Below are positions 34,288 to 43,006 of a stretch of DNA of 64,000 nt, one piece after another; position 1 is the first letter of the stretch, and every line of letters starts with the position of its first letter. The stretch spans positions 27,613-91,612 of the forward strand of contig NZ_LZJF01000014.1 in assembly GCF_001666835.1 (NCBI RefSeq), written 5' to 3'. The translations under genes and the position numbers were made by a program. Source of the DNA: Mycobacterium sp. E3251 (GTDB taxonomy: Bacteria; Actinomycetota; Actinomycetes; Mycobacteriales; Mycobacteriaceae). The notes beneath the pieces were generated by a model that was not told where the DNA came from, searched no databases, and saw nothing but the letters and a program-made list of their open reading frames with translations.

Positions 34288-35525
34288 GAGTTCCTCGCTA
34301 TCTGGTTGCGTAGCCAGGCGGTTTCCCAGAAGTTCGTGCTGGCGGCCAGAAGTTCTTCATGGGCGTCCCGAAGCACGTCCCGAGCGCCGGCATGGTCCGA
34401 CGGAAGGAGCTCGGCCAGGTGGATGGCCTGTAGCGGGCGGCCGTCGGCGAGGTGTGCGCGCGCCCGCCTGACCAATGCGTCGGCCCCGGCCAGCTCGACC
34501 ACGTCCGGTGCGACGCTGTCGAACCCGACCGGATAGAGCTCGGTGGTCGACTCGTGGTGAAACCAGCCGGAGTAGTTCTCCCAGACGGCCCGCACGTCCC
34601 AGGCCACCTTTCCATAGCCTTGTCCCACTTCGTATTCCGCAGGCAAAGCGATCTCGCGCATCAGGGTCCGGACGTCCTTGCCTGCGTTCATCCCCTCGAC
34701 GGTCTGATCGTGGACGTACCGGATCGCGTCGCGCAGCCGGGTCAGTTCGGCGTATATCAGCTCGGCCCCCGCTATCGGTTCGAAATGACCGGTCACCAGG
34801 AGGTCGGGCCGCAGGTCGCGCACCCGCTCCACGGACGCGATGGTTGTGAGCGCGTCGCGATACCGGTCGCCACGGATGGTGACCAGGTTGGGTATGTGCC
34901 CGAACAGCGGGCCGAAGACGTTCCCGCACAGGCAAATCCGCTCGTCCGGCAGCCACACCACCAGCGAATCGGTGGTTTCGCCCCCGGGCACGGAGATCAG
35001 CTCCATCCGCCGGCCGCCAACCTCCAGGGCCAAGGTGTCTTCGAAGTCGAGATCGACGACGGGAACGCTCTGGCCGGCGAGCCGGCTACTCCCCAGCCGC
35101 CGCTGGATGGCTTGGATGCCGGACGCCAGGGTGTCCTTGAATGCAAAGGCGCTACGGCTGGCGCGATACGGGATGAGGCGTTCGTTGTCGTCGCGCCACA
35201 GCGTCCAGTTGGCCTGCGCGATCACGGTGGTGTCGGGGTCGCGCACGCTGTCCAGACCACCGACGTGGTCGACGTGGCCCTGCGTGAAGACGATATAGCG
35301 CACCGGCGAGGGGTCGACGGCGTCGAAGTTCGCGCGATGCACGGGGCCCTCGAAACCCATGCCGGTGTTGATGATCACCCGGCCCTCACGCGTGGTGAGC
35401 AGGTAGGAATTCGACAGCCCCGGTGAGACCCACAGCCCGGGCGCGATCTCCTCGGCCCGTTCGGCGGCCGCGGGACGCATGGCGTCGGCGCCGGGCCTGC
35501 CGCGGTAGACCGGTTCGAAACTCAT
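34284..35525 (-). CDS. Alkylsulfatase-like metallo-beta-lactamase fold protein
   Basis: This 413-residue protein has an N-terminal metallo-beta-lactamase domain, then a GYGKVAWDVRAVWENYSGWF segment typical of alkylsulfatase dimerisation, given here as GYGKVAWDV and ENYSGWF, and a short C-terminal helical part. The metal motif is QGHVDHVGG; the first His of the usual HxHxDH is Gln, and TGHFEP supplies a later His. Zinc binding may be altered, or the enzyme may use one metal. It is coupled to an SDR and follows a sulfotransferase, suggesting sulfate-ester or related chemistry. Confidence 0.85.
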   Translation of the reverse strand: MSFEPVYRGRPGADAMRPAAAERAEEIAPGLWVSPGLSNSYLLTTREGRVIINTGMGFEGPVHRANFDAVDPSPVRYIVFTQGHVDHVGGLDSVRDPDTTVIAQANWTLWRDDNERLIPYRASRSAFAFKDTLASGIQAIQRRLGSSRLAGQSVPVVDLDFEDTLALEVGGRRMELISVPGGETTDSLVVWLPDERICLCGNVFGPLFGHIPNLVTIRGDRYRDALTTIASVERVRDLRPDLLVTGHFEPIAGAELIYAELTRLRDAIRYVHDQTVEGMNAGKDVRTLMREIALPAEYEVGQGYGKVAWDVRAVWENYSGWFHHESTTELYPVGFDSVAPDVVELAGADALVRRARAHLADGRPLQAIHLAELLPSDHAGARDVLRDAHEELLAASTNFWETAWLRNQIARNS

Positions 35526-35543
35526 CGATGTGCCACCTTCCGG

Positions 35544-36806
35544 CTAGCTCTCGGCATGGACATCGAACCGGTCGAAGTAGAAGTCGAATCGTCCGCGCAG
35601 CTCGTCGGCCGTGACGCCGAAGTGCCGCCGCAGGTCATAGTGGATGCGGCCGTGTTTGCCGCGCGGATTGCCGTCCAGATACTGCTGGAAGCGCGCCCGC
35701 ACCTTCGGTGGCAGTTCAACGCCGCCGCGTTGGTAAAGCTGTTCGAGCACCGGCATTTCGTTGCCGTTCAGCTGGTGGAAGCTGACATCGATGCTGCGTT
35801 CGGCCGGGACGAGATCGCGGTCGCGCACGCACGCGCCGAGCAACCGGTGTACCCGATCGCTCCAATAGTCCAGCAGCCAGTCTGGCTCGATGCTCGTGCG
35901 GCGCAGCCGATCGGAGTAGGCCATCATCGTGATCGCCGACTGGATCACCGCGACGGGATCGCGGTGGGTGAAAGTCACTGTCGCGTCGGGGAACGTCGCC
36001 ATGAGCGGGCCGAGCTGCTCGCAGTGTTGCGGGCTTTTCAGAACCCAGGTCCGCGGGCCCCGAAGGAAGGTCAACGCCTGCAGCACTTTCCGCAAATATG
36101 CGTAGTGCCGGGTTTGGTCGAGGCCCAGGTAGTAGTCGCGCCAATCCGGCACCCGCGCGTGCCATTCCAGGACGTAGGCCGCCACATCGAGGTCGAGGAG
36201 TTCGACCTCTTCCTCGATCGCCTCGGGGAATCGGTCGTGCATGGCGGCGACCACCGGGGCGCTGGCCATCAGCGCGTCGTGCTCGGATTTAGCTCGCGCG
36301 TAACGCGGATCGACCCCGGAGATGCCGGGGCCCTGGCCGCGCGCGGGAATCGGTTCCTGGCTCTCCCAGTACGGCAAGGCCCGCCGGCGCGGGTCGGCGG
36401 CAATGAGATTCACCAGGTGGGTGGTCCCTGAACGCGGCATCCCGACGACGATGAACGGGCGCTCGATCGGGATTGCCTCGATCTCGGGATACCGCTTGAG
36501 AAGCTCGGTCAGGGACAGCCGGTTGCGCAGCAGCCGTACGACGCGTTGCCGCAACGACGCGCGCGTGAGCTGGCGCAGACCCTCGTCGGCTTCGATCGCG
36601 GCGACGTGGGCGGCGAGCCGATCACCGAAGCCGTCGACGTCGTCGAGGTCGTCGAGTCCTGCCTCCTCGGCCGCTTCCGCGAGCATCCGGTCGATGTCGA
36701 AGTCAACGACTCTGGCCTCGGTGAAGTCCAGGATCTGGCGTTGGACGTCGGTCAACTTGGGCGCGGTCAGGTCGTCGAAGTCGATCTCGTCAACGGCAGA
36801 GCCCAC
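35544..36806 (-). CDS. Sulfotransferase family protein
   Basis: This protein of about 420 residues has a PAPS 5'-phosphosulfate-binding loop in VVGMPRSGTTHLVN and a later HRDP near the 3'-phosphate site, as in Stf-type mycobacterial sulfotransferases. It would transfer sulfate from PAPS to an acceptor such as a lipid or sugar hydroxyl. GTG 36806 has a well-placed AGAGGA ribosome site; ATG 36848 would add 14 residues but runs through a perfect inverted repeat, which I take to be an operator. First gene of the operon extending to 32070. Confidence 0.88.
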   Translation of the reverse strand: MGSAVDEIDFDDLTAPKLTDVQRQILDFTEARVVDFDIDRMLAEAAEEAGLDDLDDVDGFGDRLAAHVAAIEADEGLRQLTRASLRQRVVRLLRNRLSLTELLKRYPEIEAIPIERPFIVVGMPRSGTTHLVNLIAADPRRRALPYWESQEPIPARGQGPGISGVDPRYARAKSEHDALMASAPVVAAMHDRFPEAIEEEVELLDLDVAAYVLEWHARVPDWRDYYLGLDQTRHYAYLRKVLQALTFLRGPRTWVLKSPQHCEQLGPLMATFPDATVTFTHRDPVAVIQSAITMMAYSDRLRRTSIEPDWLLDYWSDRVHRLLGACVRDRDLVPAERSIDVSFHQLNGNEMPVLEQLYQRGGVELPPKVRARFQQYLDGNPRGKHGRIHYDLRRHFGVTADELRGRFDFYFDRFDVHAES

Positions 36807-36814
36807 CGGATCCT

Positions 36815-36837
36815 CTTTTCGACGTGTCGTCGAAAAG
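36815..36837. promoter_or_regulatory. Inverted-repeat operator ahead of the sulfotransferase operon
   Basis: Arms CTTTTCGAC and GTCGAAAAG are perfect inverted repeats around GTGTC. The right edge abuts the ribosome site of the sulfotransferase gene, so a bound repressor would block the start region. No regulator gene is next to it, so the controlling protein is unknown. Confidence 0.65.
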
Positions 36838-36876
36838 AAATATGACACAGACGTCGGGCGTCGATCCGCTGTGGTC

Positions 36877-37263
36877 CTACAGGTTCGCCAAGTCGTCGGG
36901 CACGTCGACCTTGTGTTCCTGCAGCACCTCCAACGGCACCACCTCGAGGGTGCGTTCGTGCGTGGAGGCCAGCACCACGGGTGCCGCGCAGCCGTCCTGG
37001 TGCGCCCGAAGCCAGTTCAGCGCCGTGACGCACCAGCGGTCGCCGGGCAACAGGCCCGGGAACCGATATTCGGGCACGGGTGTCTGAAGGTCGTTGCCGA
37101 TGGAACGCTGGTGCTCCAGGAATTCGGCGGTCATGACCGCACAGATCGTGTGGCGGCCGAGGTCCTCGGGGCCGGTGGAGCAGCAACCGTCACGGTAGTA
37201 ACCGGTCACGGGTTCTGTGCCGCACGGTTCCAGCGGGCCGCCTAACACGTTTCGATCGGGCAC
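36877..37263 (-). CDS. DUF2237 family protein
   Basis: This 128-residue protein matches DUF2237 along its length: NVLGGPLEPCGTEPVTGYYR, then DGCCSTGPEDLGRHTICA, FPGLLPGDRWCVTALNW and a late HERTLEVVPLEVL. Several conserved cysteines suggest metal or redox chemistry, but no function is established for the family. GTG 37263 gives a start close to the family norm. It is divergent from the GH5-like gene and precedes the sulfotransferase operon by 70 bases. Confidence 0.88.
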   Translation of the reverse strand: MPDRNVLGGPLEPCGTEPVTGYYRDGCCSTGPEDLGRHTICAVMTAEFLEHQRSIGNDLQTPVPEYRFPGLLPGDRWCVTALNWLRAHQDGCAAPVVLASTHERTLEVVPLEVLQEHKVDVPDDLANL

Positions 37264-37464
37264 GGCTTCAGTATCGCGCTCTCTGGGGTGAAGTTTGAAG
37301 TAACTTTGCCGTCTCCGCCGGGGCAAATTTGTCCGGCTCCTGTACGTGTGGGGGCGGCGTGCGTGCGGGCGCTAGTGACGAACCGATAACAATTCCCACG
37401 TCAACCTGGCGCGACGCGCTGAGCAAATCCCGGGGAAATCGCCGGGAAAATTTATCGTCACATC

Positions 37465-38598
37465 GTGCAACGAAGAATGGCCCTCAAGCTGCCACTTCTG
37501 CTGGCAGCAGGCACCGCGCTGGCGCGAGCGCCACGCGCCTCCGCAGAGGAACCGGGCCGGTGGCCCGCCGACCGCGCCAACCGCTGGTATCAGGCGCAAG
37601 GCTTCCTCGTCGGATCGAATTACATCACCTCCAACGCCATCAATCAGCTCGAGATGTTTCAGGCCGACACGTATGACCCGCGGCGCATCGACACCGAGCT
37701 CGGCTGGGCCAGGTTCTACGGGCACAACACCGCCCGGGTGTTCCTCCACGATCAGCTGTGGGCGCAGGACCAACGCGGCTTCCAGACGCGCCTTGCGCAG
37801 TTCGTCGACATCGCCGCGCGCCATCGCATCAAACCGCTGTTCGTCTTCTTCGACTCGTGTTGGGACCCGGCGCCCAGGGCGGGTCGACAACGCGCGCCGA
37901 GGCCGGGCGTGCACAACTCCGGCTGGGTGCAGAGCCCGGGCGCCGAACGGCTCGGCGACCCCCGCTACGCCGGCGTAATGCGCGATTACGTCACCGCGGT
38001 GTTGACCCAATTCCGCAGCGACGACCGGATTCTGGGCTGGGACTTGTGGAACGAGCCGGACAACCCCGCGCGGCAGTACAAGAGCGCCGAGCGCAGCGAC
38101 AAGGATCAGCTGGTCGCCAACCTGCTTCCCCAGGTGTTCCGCTGGGCGCGCGCGGTTGACCCCAGCCAGCCGCTCACGAGCGGCGTGTGGCGCGGCGACT
38201 GGGGACAACCCCAGGGCCGCAGCGCAATCAGCGACATCCAGCTCGCAAACGCCGACGTCATCACGTTCCATTCCTACGCCGAGCCCGCGGGCTTCGAGTC
38301 CCGGATCGGCGAGCTCGCGCCACTGGGGAGGCCGATCCTGTGCACGGAGTACATGGCGCGGCCCCGCGGCAGCACCGTGGAGGGAATCCTCCCGGTGGCC
38401 AAGCGCCACAACGTCGGTGCCATCAACTGGGGTCTGGTCGCCGGAAAGACCCAGACCTACTTTCCCTGGGATTCGTGGGACCACCCGTACACCGCGATCC
38501 CCAAAGTGTGGTTCCACGACCTCCTCCGGCCCGACGGCCGGCCCTTCCAGGACACCGAAGCGCTGACGACCCGGAAGCTGGCCGGCAGCCAAGCCTGA
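37465..38598 (+). CDS. Secreted GH5-like glycoside hydrolase (Rv3096-like)
   Basis: This 377-residue TIM-barrel protein begins with a twin-arginine-like signal (QRRMALKLPLLLAAG) and an ASA cleavage region. The barrel shows the glycosidase acid in DLWNEPDNP and the nucleophile in LCTEYMARP, with VITFHSYAEP between, as in clan A / GH5 enzymes. It is very like Rv3096 of M. tuberculosis as I remember it. The natural glycan is unknown. GTG 37465 is the start that keeps the signal. It is followed by a DUF4185 gene on the same strand after 75 bases. Confidence 0.88.
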   Translation: MQRRMALKLPLLLAAGTALARAPRASAEEPGRWPADRANRWYQAQGFLVGSNYITSNAINQLEMFQADTYDPRRIDTELGWARFYGHNTARVFLHDQLWAQDQRGFQTRLAQFVDIAARHRIKPLFVFFDSCWDPAPRAGRQRAPRPGVHNSGWVQSPGAERLGDPRYAGVMRDYVTAVLTQFRSDDRILGWDLWNEPDNPARQYKSAERSDKDQLVANLLPQVFRWARAVDPSQPLTSGVWRGDWGQPQGRSAISDIQLANADVITFHSYAEPAGFESRIGELAPLGRPILCTEYMARPRGSTVEGILPVAKRHNVGAINWGLVAGKTQTYFPWDSWDHPYTAIPKVWFHDLLRPDGRPFQDTEALTTRKLAGSQA

Positions 38599-38673
38599 GC
38601 CGTTGGGTTAGGCGAATTTGCCGTTGACCGCCCTTTTTGCGGTAGTAGGGTTGAGCCGCAGAAGGGGGCGGCG

Positions 38674-40353
38674 GTGACTCTGAATCATCTGAGCGAACCA
38701 GAGCTGATCGCCTCGGGCGGGGGCGACCCGTGGGCGATCAACCAGACCGTGCAGGCGGGTCGCCCATTTCAAATCTCACGCCTGGCCGAGGCGTTTTACG
38801 CCGCGGGCCGGCACACCGCCGAAGCCGACCATGCCTTCCAGATAGCCCAGAAGCGCTTCGGCGAGTCGTGGAACCATCAGAACGGCGACAACCCGATCAA
38901 CGACTCCGCCGAAGTTCAGCGATTGACGAAATCCCTTGGCGCGCAATCGGAGCAGCTGCCAAAGATCGGGGCCGACTTGGAGAACATCGCGGCCGCGCTG
39001 GCCGACGCGCAGAAGCAGGGTGCCGCCGAGATCGCCAACTTGGACCGTCAGCTGCAGTTTCTCGACAAGCTTTATGGTGCCGCGCAAGCGGATCTGCGGG
39101 ATCCGAGCCTTCCGCCGAAGGAGGTAGCAAAGCTGCACATGATCATGGACGCAGCCCACGCCGACGCCGTGGATGACGTCCGTGACGCGGTGAAGCAGAT
39201 GCATTCGATCCGCAACGCCTACTCCGACACGCTGCACAAAGCACTTGGCTCGTTGCACACCGAGGGCTACGACCCACCCGCGAACGTCGACGACACGTTG
39301 GAACAGCCGTTACGGGGTGAGGTGAGAGATCTCGGCCCGATCGCCGGGACCGGAGCCGTTCCTGGCATTCCGGGCATCGGGGCGGCGGATCTTGGTGAGA
39401 TCGTTGAGGTGCCCGGAGAGAACGGGCAACCCACGAAATTCTTTGCCATCTTCGGAGATTCCTTCACGGGTGATAAGGCCTACGACGGCAAGCACTATCC
39501 GTCTGTTGCTGTGCCAGTCACCTTCGATGCGCAGGGGCGTCCACACTTCGGCGCGCCGCTGACGGGGGACGACAAGAGCAACAATGTCCTGTTCCCCCCG
39601 CCGCCTGAAGCAGGGAAAACCAATACTCTGCCTGCCGGGAGCATCCGGATGAGCGACGGCACCACGTACATGATGGTGGCGGGCACCGACAACCTGAACC
39701 CCACGGGAGGAACATGGCTCGTCAAAGTCACCGGCGACCCGGGACAAGGTTGGAAACCGATTGACAAGTCTTGGCGTCCTTGGACGCCTAATCTGCCCCA
39801 TCCGAACGACCCGATTCCCCCGGGCACCCATCCGGGCACAGCCCCTGGGAGCCAACCCACCCAGATCAGCGGGTTTCAGGCTAAAGACGGCAAGGTGTAC
39901 ATCGCCGCAGACTCATTCGACCGCAGCCAAGGCGTCACCATGTACCGTGTCGATCCCGACCAAGTCACCGACCGCAGTAAGTGGCAACCGTGGAACGGCA
40001 GTGGTTGGGGTAACGCGGGAGACCCTGCGACGGTGCCAGTCAGCCAGACTCCCTTCGGAGAACTCAGTTTCAGGGAAGTCGACGGCAAGCCCGTACTTTC
40101 GGCATTCAACCAGGGCACTGGAAACGTTGAAGTCCGGGTCGCAGATGACCCCACGAAGGTAATGGCTGTTGGACCGACAGTTGTTGTACAGCAGAGCGAT
40201 CCACACGCACCAAACTTCTTGCCACAGAATTACGGCGGCTTCATACTGCCCCAGTCCACACTTAGCAATCTGAATCTTCTGGTAAGTCAGTGGGATACGA
40301 ACAACAATACTCCGTACAACACTCGAGAATTCCACGTTGATGCAAACCGGTAA
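38674..40353 (+). CDS. Two-domain protein: helical N-domain plus DUF4185 (GH183-type)
   Basis: This 559-residue protein starts at GTG 38674 after GAAGGGGG. Residues 1-215 are helical with long coiled-coil-like stretches, of the type found in several mycobacterial ESX-era proteins. From about residue 230, ADLGEIVEVPGENGQPTKFF (20 residues) opens a DUF4185 domain that continues with FGDSFTGDKAYDG, PPPPEAGKTNTLPAGSI and FGELSFREVDGKPVLSAFN. DUF4185 is now GH183, which includes endo-D-arabinanases. No signal peptide is seen, so export would need another route. A secreted protein follows after 21 bases. Confidence 0.88.
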   Translation: MTLNHLSEPELIASGGGDPWAINQTVQAGRPFQISRLAEAFYAAGRHTAEADHAFQIAQKRFGESWNHQNGDNPINDSAEVQRLTKSLGAQSEQLPKIGADLENIAAALADAQKQGAAEIANLDRQLQFLDKLYGAAQADLRDPSLPPKEVAKLHMIMDAAHADAVDDVRDAVKQMHSIRNAYSDTLHKALGSLHTEGYDPPANVDDTLEQPLRGEVRDLGPIAGTGAVPGIPGIGAADLGEIVEVPGENGQPTKFFAIFGDSFTGDKAYDGKHYPSVAVPVTFDAQGRPHFGAPLTGDDKSNNVLFPPPPEAGKTNTLPAGSIRMSDGTTYMMVAGTDNLNPTGGTWLVKVTGDPGQGWKPIDKSWRPWTPNLPHPNDPIPPGTHPGTAPGSQPTQISGFQAKDGKVYIAADSFDRSQGVTMYRVDPDQVTDRSKWQPWNGSGWGNAGDPATVPVSQTPFGELSFREVDGKPVLSAFNQGTGNVEVRVADDPTKVMAVGPTVVVQQSDPHAPNFLPQNYGGFILPQSTLSNLNLLVSQWDTNNNTPYNTREFHVDANR

Positions 40354-40374
40354 CCGTTCAATGATAGGACCAGA

Positions 40375-40881
40375 ATGACTAGCAAGACTCTTACGATCAC
40401 CGCCGGAATCGTCAGCGCGGTCGTCGTGAGCTGCAGTGCGCGCGCCGACGCACCCGTGTTCCCGGACATCAAGAGCTACACGCCAGTGAATGTGGCAGAC
40501 TACACGATTGGACTTCCTAACACCGGGCGCACTCCGCTGAATACGGTGTACTTCCTTACACCAGACGGCATCACTTGTGATTTCTTTTCCGGTCAGGCCC
40601 AGTGCACCGGCAATAACTTTCCCGCTGTCCCGCCGGCAGCTGGGCCCGGCACGGTGAATGTGATCGGCACCGCCTCCGGCTTAACACAATCCGGCAATCC
40701 CATCGCCCCGAACGGGCAGGTGTACGGGCGTTCTCTAAAAACGTTGCCCCCGAAGCATTCCATCACGGTGGACGGTGTGATCTGCGGCGTCGATGACTCA
40801 GGCGTGACCGCCTGTAAAGACCCGCAAGGCCGTGGATTTGTGCTGTCACCCCATGGTTCTGCATGGCTGCCACATGTGTGA
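40375..40881 (+). CDS. Small secreted protein of unknown function
   Basis: This 168-residue protein has a signal peptide (residues 1-25, ending ARADA). The mature part carries four cysteines in [10 protein letters not shown] and [11 protein letters not shown] and a conserved-looking end [16 protein letters not shown] recognise it as a mycobacterial secreted family without known function. It lies 21 bases after the DUF4185 gene and is probably in the same operon. Confidence 0.8.
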   Translation: MTSKTLTITAGIVSAVVVSCSARADAPVFPDIKSYTPVNVADYTIGLPNTGRTPLNTVYFLTPDGITCDFFSGQAQCTGNNFPAVPPAAGPGTVNVIGTASGLTQSGNPIAPNGQVYGRSLKTLPPKHSITVDGVICGVDDSGVTACKDPQGRGFVLSPHGSAWLPHV

Positions 40882-40889
40882 ACGATCCT

Positions 40890-42266
40890 TCATGCGGTCT
40901 TGATCCGGCGTACCGTCTCGGCGAGAAGCTCGTCGAGAGTACTCAGCGGCAGGGGCGGCGTGTCGCCCTTGAACAACCACCCGCCGTCGCTTGCGCTGCT
41001 GATGACGATCAGTCCCCGCACCTGGCTGACTCGCAACGCCTCGACGCCTTCACCGCACACGGTGTGACCGCGGACATCAACCTCGCGCATCCACCGGTGC
41101 GTGATTCGCACCGTGTCCTCGCCCTCGGCGACAGCCGAATCCGTCTGGAGGAACTGGCGATTCTCTCGGTCCCCGCATACCGCCGGCTTATCTGCCAAAT
41201 GCTTGGTGCAAGTACCGATTTCGCGCCGGAGGTCGGCCAGGAAATCGTCGCCAACATGCGCCCGGCCGATCATCACTTTGGGCATTGGTGGCTTCCCGGG
41301 CCGGCCCGACTTCGACTGGTCGAAGTCCTGCCAAACCGCCAGGGGTTCGTAGCGCGGTGCGGGGACCTGGCCAGCGGATGGGCAAAGAGACCACGACGCG
41401 CTACCGGGCTCGCCGGCTAGGGTGTTGTTGTCACCGGAGGCGGTCTCGATGCTGGTGTTCACCGAGAGCGCCGGAAGCAGCGAAGAGATCTGAGCCTGGC
41501 TCCAGTCGGCGAGCATCGGCGGCAGCGCCGAACGTGTCAGCGAGCGTCCTGCAGCGCCGATCAATTGGGACAGAACTTGGTTACGCGAAGCCGACGACGG
41601 ATCGGGTGTGCGATACCAGGCCTGCACGGCCACCCTGTTGGGAAGCACCTTCGCCGCCATGTTGACGACCGAGAACCATTGCCCGCCAGTGTCGCCTGAC
41701 TGATACTGCGTCAGCTTTTCGCTGGATTCACCGACCAGCCAACCTTGAATGCCGTCGCTGTCCCTGGAGTGGGCAATCGCCCACCCAGGACACCGGCGAG
41801 ACCATGCGGCCATAGCGCTCGTGAGGTCGCCGCCGTCGCTCGCGACGGTGAACCGGACCCGGACGGGTTCGCCGCGGGTGAATCGATTGTTAGCGGGCGC
41901 CCCGCTGGCGGGGGTGTACTCCACATCCAGTTCCGGTTTATCCGTTGCCCCGAACCGGGGCAGGCGTTGGCAGTCTTCGGGAGCGGCCGTTTGACCCGAA
42001 AAGGGTGGCCCGGCGCCGAAGTCTGGAATAGGCTCATAAACGCTGACGCCGTTGAAGAGGTTCTCGACGTCGGCCAGCCCGGGTATACAGCGTGGCAACC
42101 GATCGGGCGCGCAATCCCCGCTCTCGGTCGGCGCGGCCGTGAGCGTCGCGGGACTCGACGTCGATCCATGCTTGTGGGTTGTGCACGCGCCGTCAGTCAT
42201 CACGAGCCCCGCTACAACGGCAACCCCTGCGAGGGCACGAACGAAACCCCGACCAACCGGCGCCAC
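40890..42266 (-). CDS. Exported hypothetical protein, possible lipoprotein
   Basis: This 458-residue protein has a basic N-terminus, a hydrophobic segment and MTDGAC, which is only a weak lipobox, at about residues 23-28. The rest is hydrophilic with eight or more cysteines and a repeated beta-rich pattern. I do not recognise the family. GTG 42266 is used. It converges on the small secreted protein and precedes a CAP-domain gene, in a run of exported proteins. Confidence 0.75.
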   Translation of the reverse strand: MAPVGRGFVRALAGVAVVAGLVMTDGACTTHKHGSTSSPATLTAAPTESGDCAPDRLPRCIPGLADVENLFNGVSVYEPIPDFGAGPPFSGQTAAPEDCQRLPRFGATDKPELDVEYTPASGAPANNRFTRGEPVRVRFTVASDGGDLTSAMAAWSRRCPGWAIAHSRDSDGIQGWLVGESSEKLTQYQSGDTGGQWFSVVNMAAKVLPNRVAVQAWYRTPDPSSASRNQVLSQLIGAAGRSLTRSALPPMLADWSQAQISSLLPALSVNTSIETASGDNNTLAGEPGSASWSLCPSAGQVPAPRYEPLAVWQDFDQSKSGRPGKPPMPKVMIGRAHVGDDFLADLRREIGTCTKHLADKPAVCGDRENRQFLQTDSAVAEGEDTVRITHRWMREVDVRGHTVCGEGVEALRVSQVRGLIVISSASDGGWLFKGDTPPLPLSTLDELLAETVRRIKTA

Positions 42267-42334
42267 GGGGCGACTCTACGTCACCGGTCTCGGCCGTGGC
42301 GTTGACCACCGAAAGAGCTTGCATTCCAAGGGAG

Positions 42335-42814
42335 TTAGGCGGCCGCGAAGTCCCCCACGGCGGTCATTTTGGTGCCGTCCCAGGCGGTGGCGAAACCACC
42401 CGCGGTGAAAGCGCAGTTTCCGATGATCCCTCGATGCGGAGGGCTTTGCATCCATGAGTCGAGGGCCTGGCCGGGATTAGCGGCAGATCCAGTTCCCCAA
42501 AACACGATCTCACCCGTGGCAGGCGTTCCGGTGTAGCCGGCTTCTGCGATGCGCATCCGCGGCGAAGAGCCGTCGGAGCCGATATGGCCGCTCAAACCGG
42601 TGCGCAGCATGTCGTCGGCGTGCCGCTGCGCCGCCAGCCTCAACCGCGGGTCGTCTCGCAGTGGCCCGCATGGCTGACGAAGCCCATTGACACCGCTGTA
42701 CAGCGCCGTGCCCGAATCGTCTGCACGCGCGACGAATTCGGCACCGGAAACCGGAATCCCGAAGAGGACACAGCAAGACGCGAGGATGGCGACGATTTCG
42801 ACTTTCTTCGTCAT
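42335..42814 (-). CDS. Secreted CAP-domain (SCP/PR1) protein
   Basis: This 159-residue protein starts at ATG 42814 with a signal peptide ending near VARADD. CAP features are the QRHADDML helix, SGHIGSDGSS, the GEIVFWG strand and SWMQSPPHRGIIGNC. The conserved His and Glu residues of the CAP cavity are visible. Bacterial CAP proteins may bind sterols, lipids or metals; the role here is unknown. It sits just upstream of the exported protein gene. Confidence 0.85.
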   Translation of the reverse strand: MTKKVEIVAILASCCVLFGIPVSGAEFVARADDSGTALYSGVNGLRQPCGPLRDDPRLRLAAQRHADDMLRTGLSGHIGSDGSSPRMRIAEAGYTGTPATGEIVFWGTGSAANPGQALDSWMQSPPHRGIIGNCAFTAGGFATAWDGTKMTAVGDFAAA

Positions 42815-43006
42815 GTGGCCTCTTGCCGCGCGCCTTACAGTTCTCCGTGAGGCAATGCTATCGATTTTCGGCCCGGCATGGCCGAGAATCACGAGGATAA
42901 CGGTGCACTCACAACGGAGGACGGTCGCCGACTACGCGGACAGCCCGGCCGGGTCGACTGCGTCGAATTTGATCAAAACCACGCCGACAATTGCTATGCT
43001 CCGCCG

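Noticed and set aside
36815..36837. LexA (SOS) box
   Set aside because: The mycobacterial SOS box is TCGAAC-N4-GTTCGA. Here the arms are CTTTTCGAC and GTCGAAAAG with a five-base spacer, so half-site and spacing both differ.
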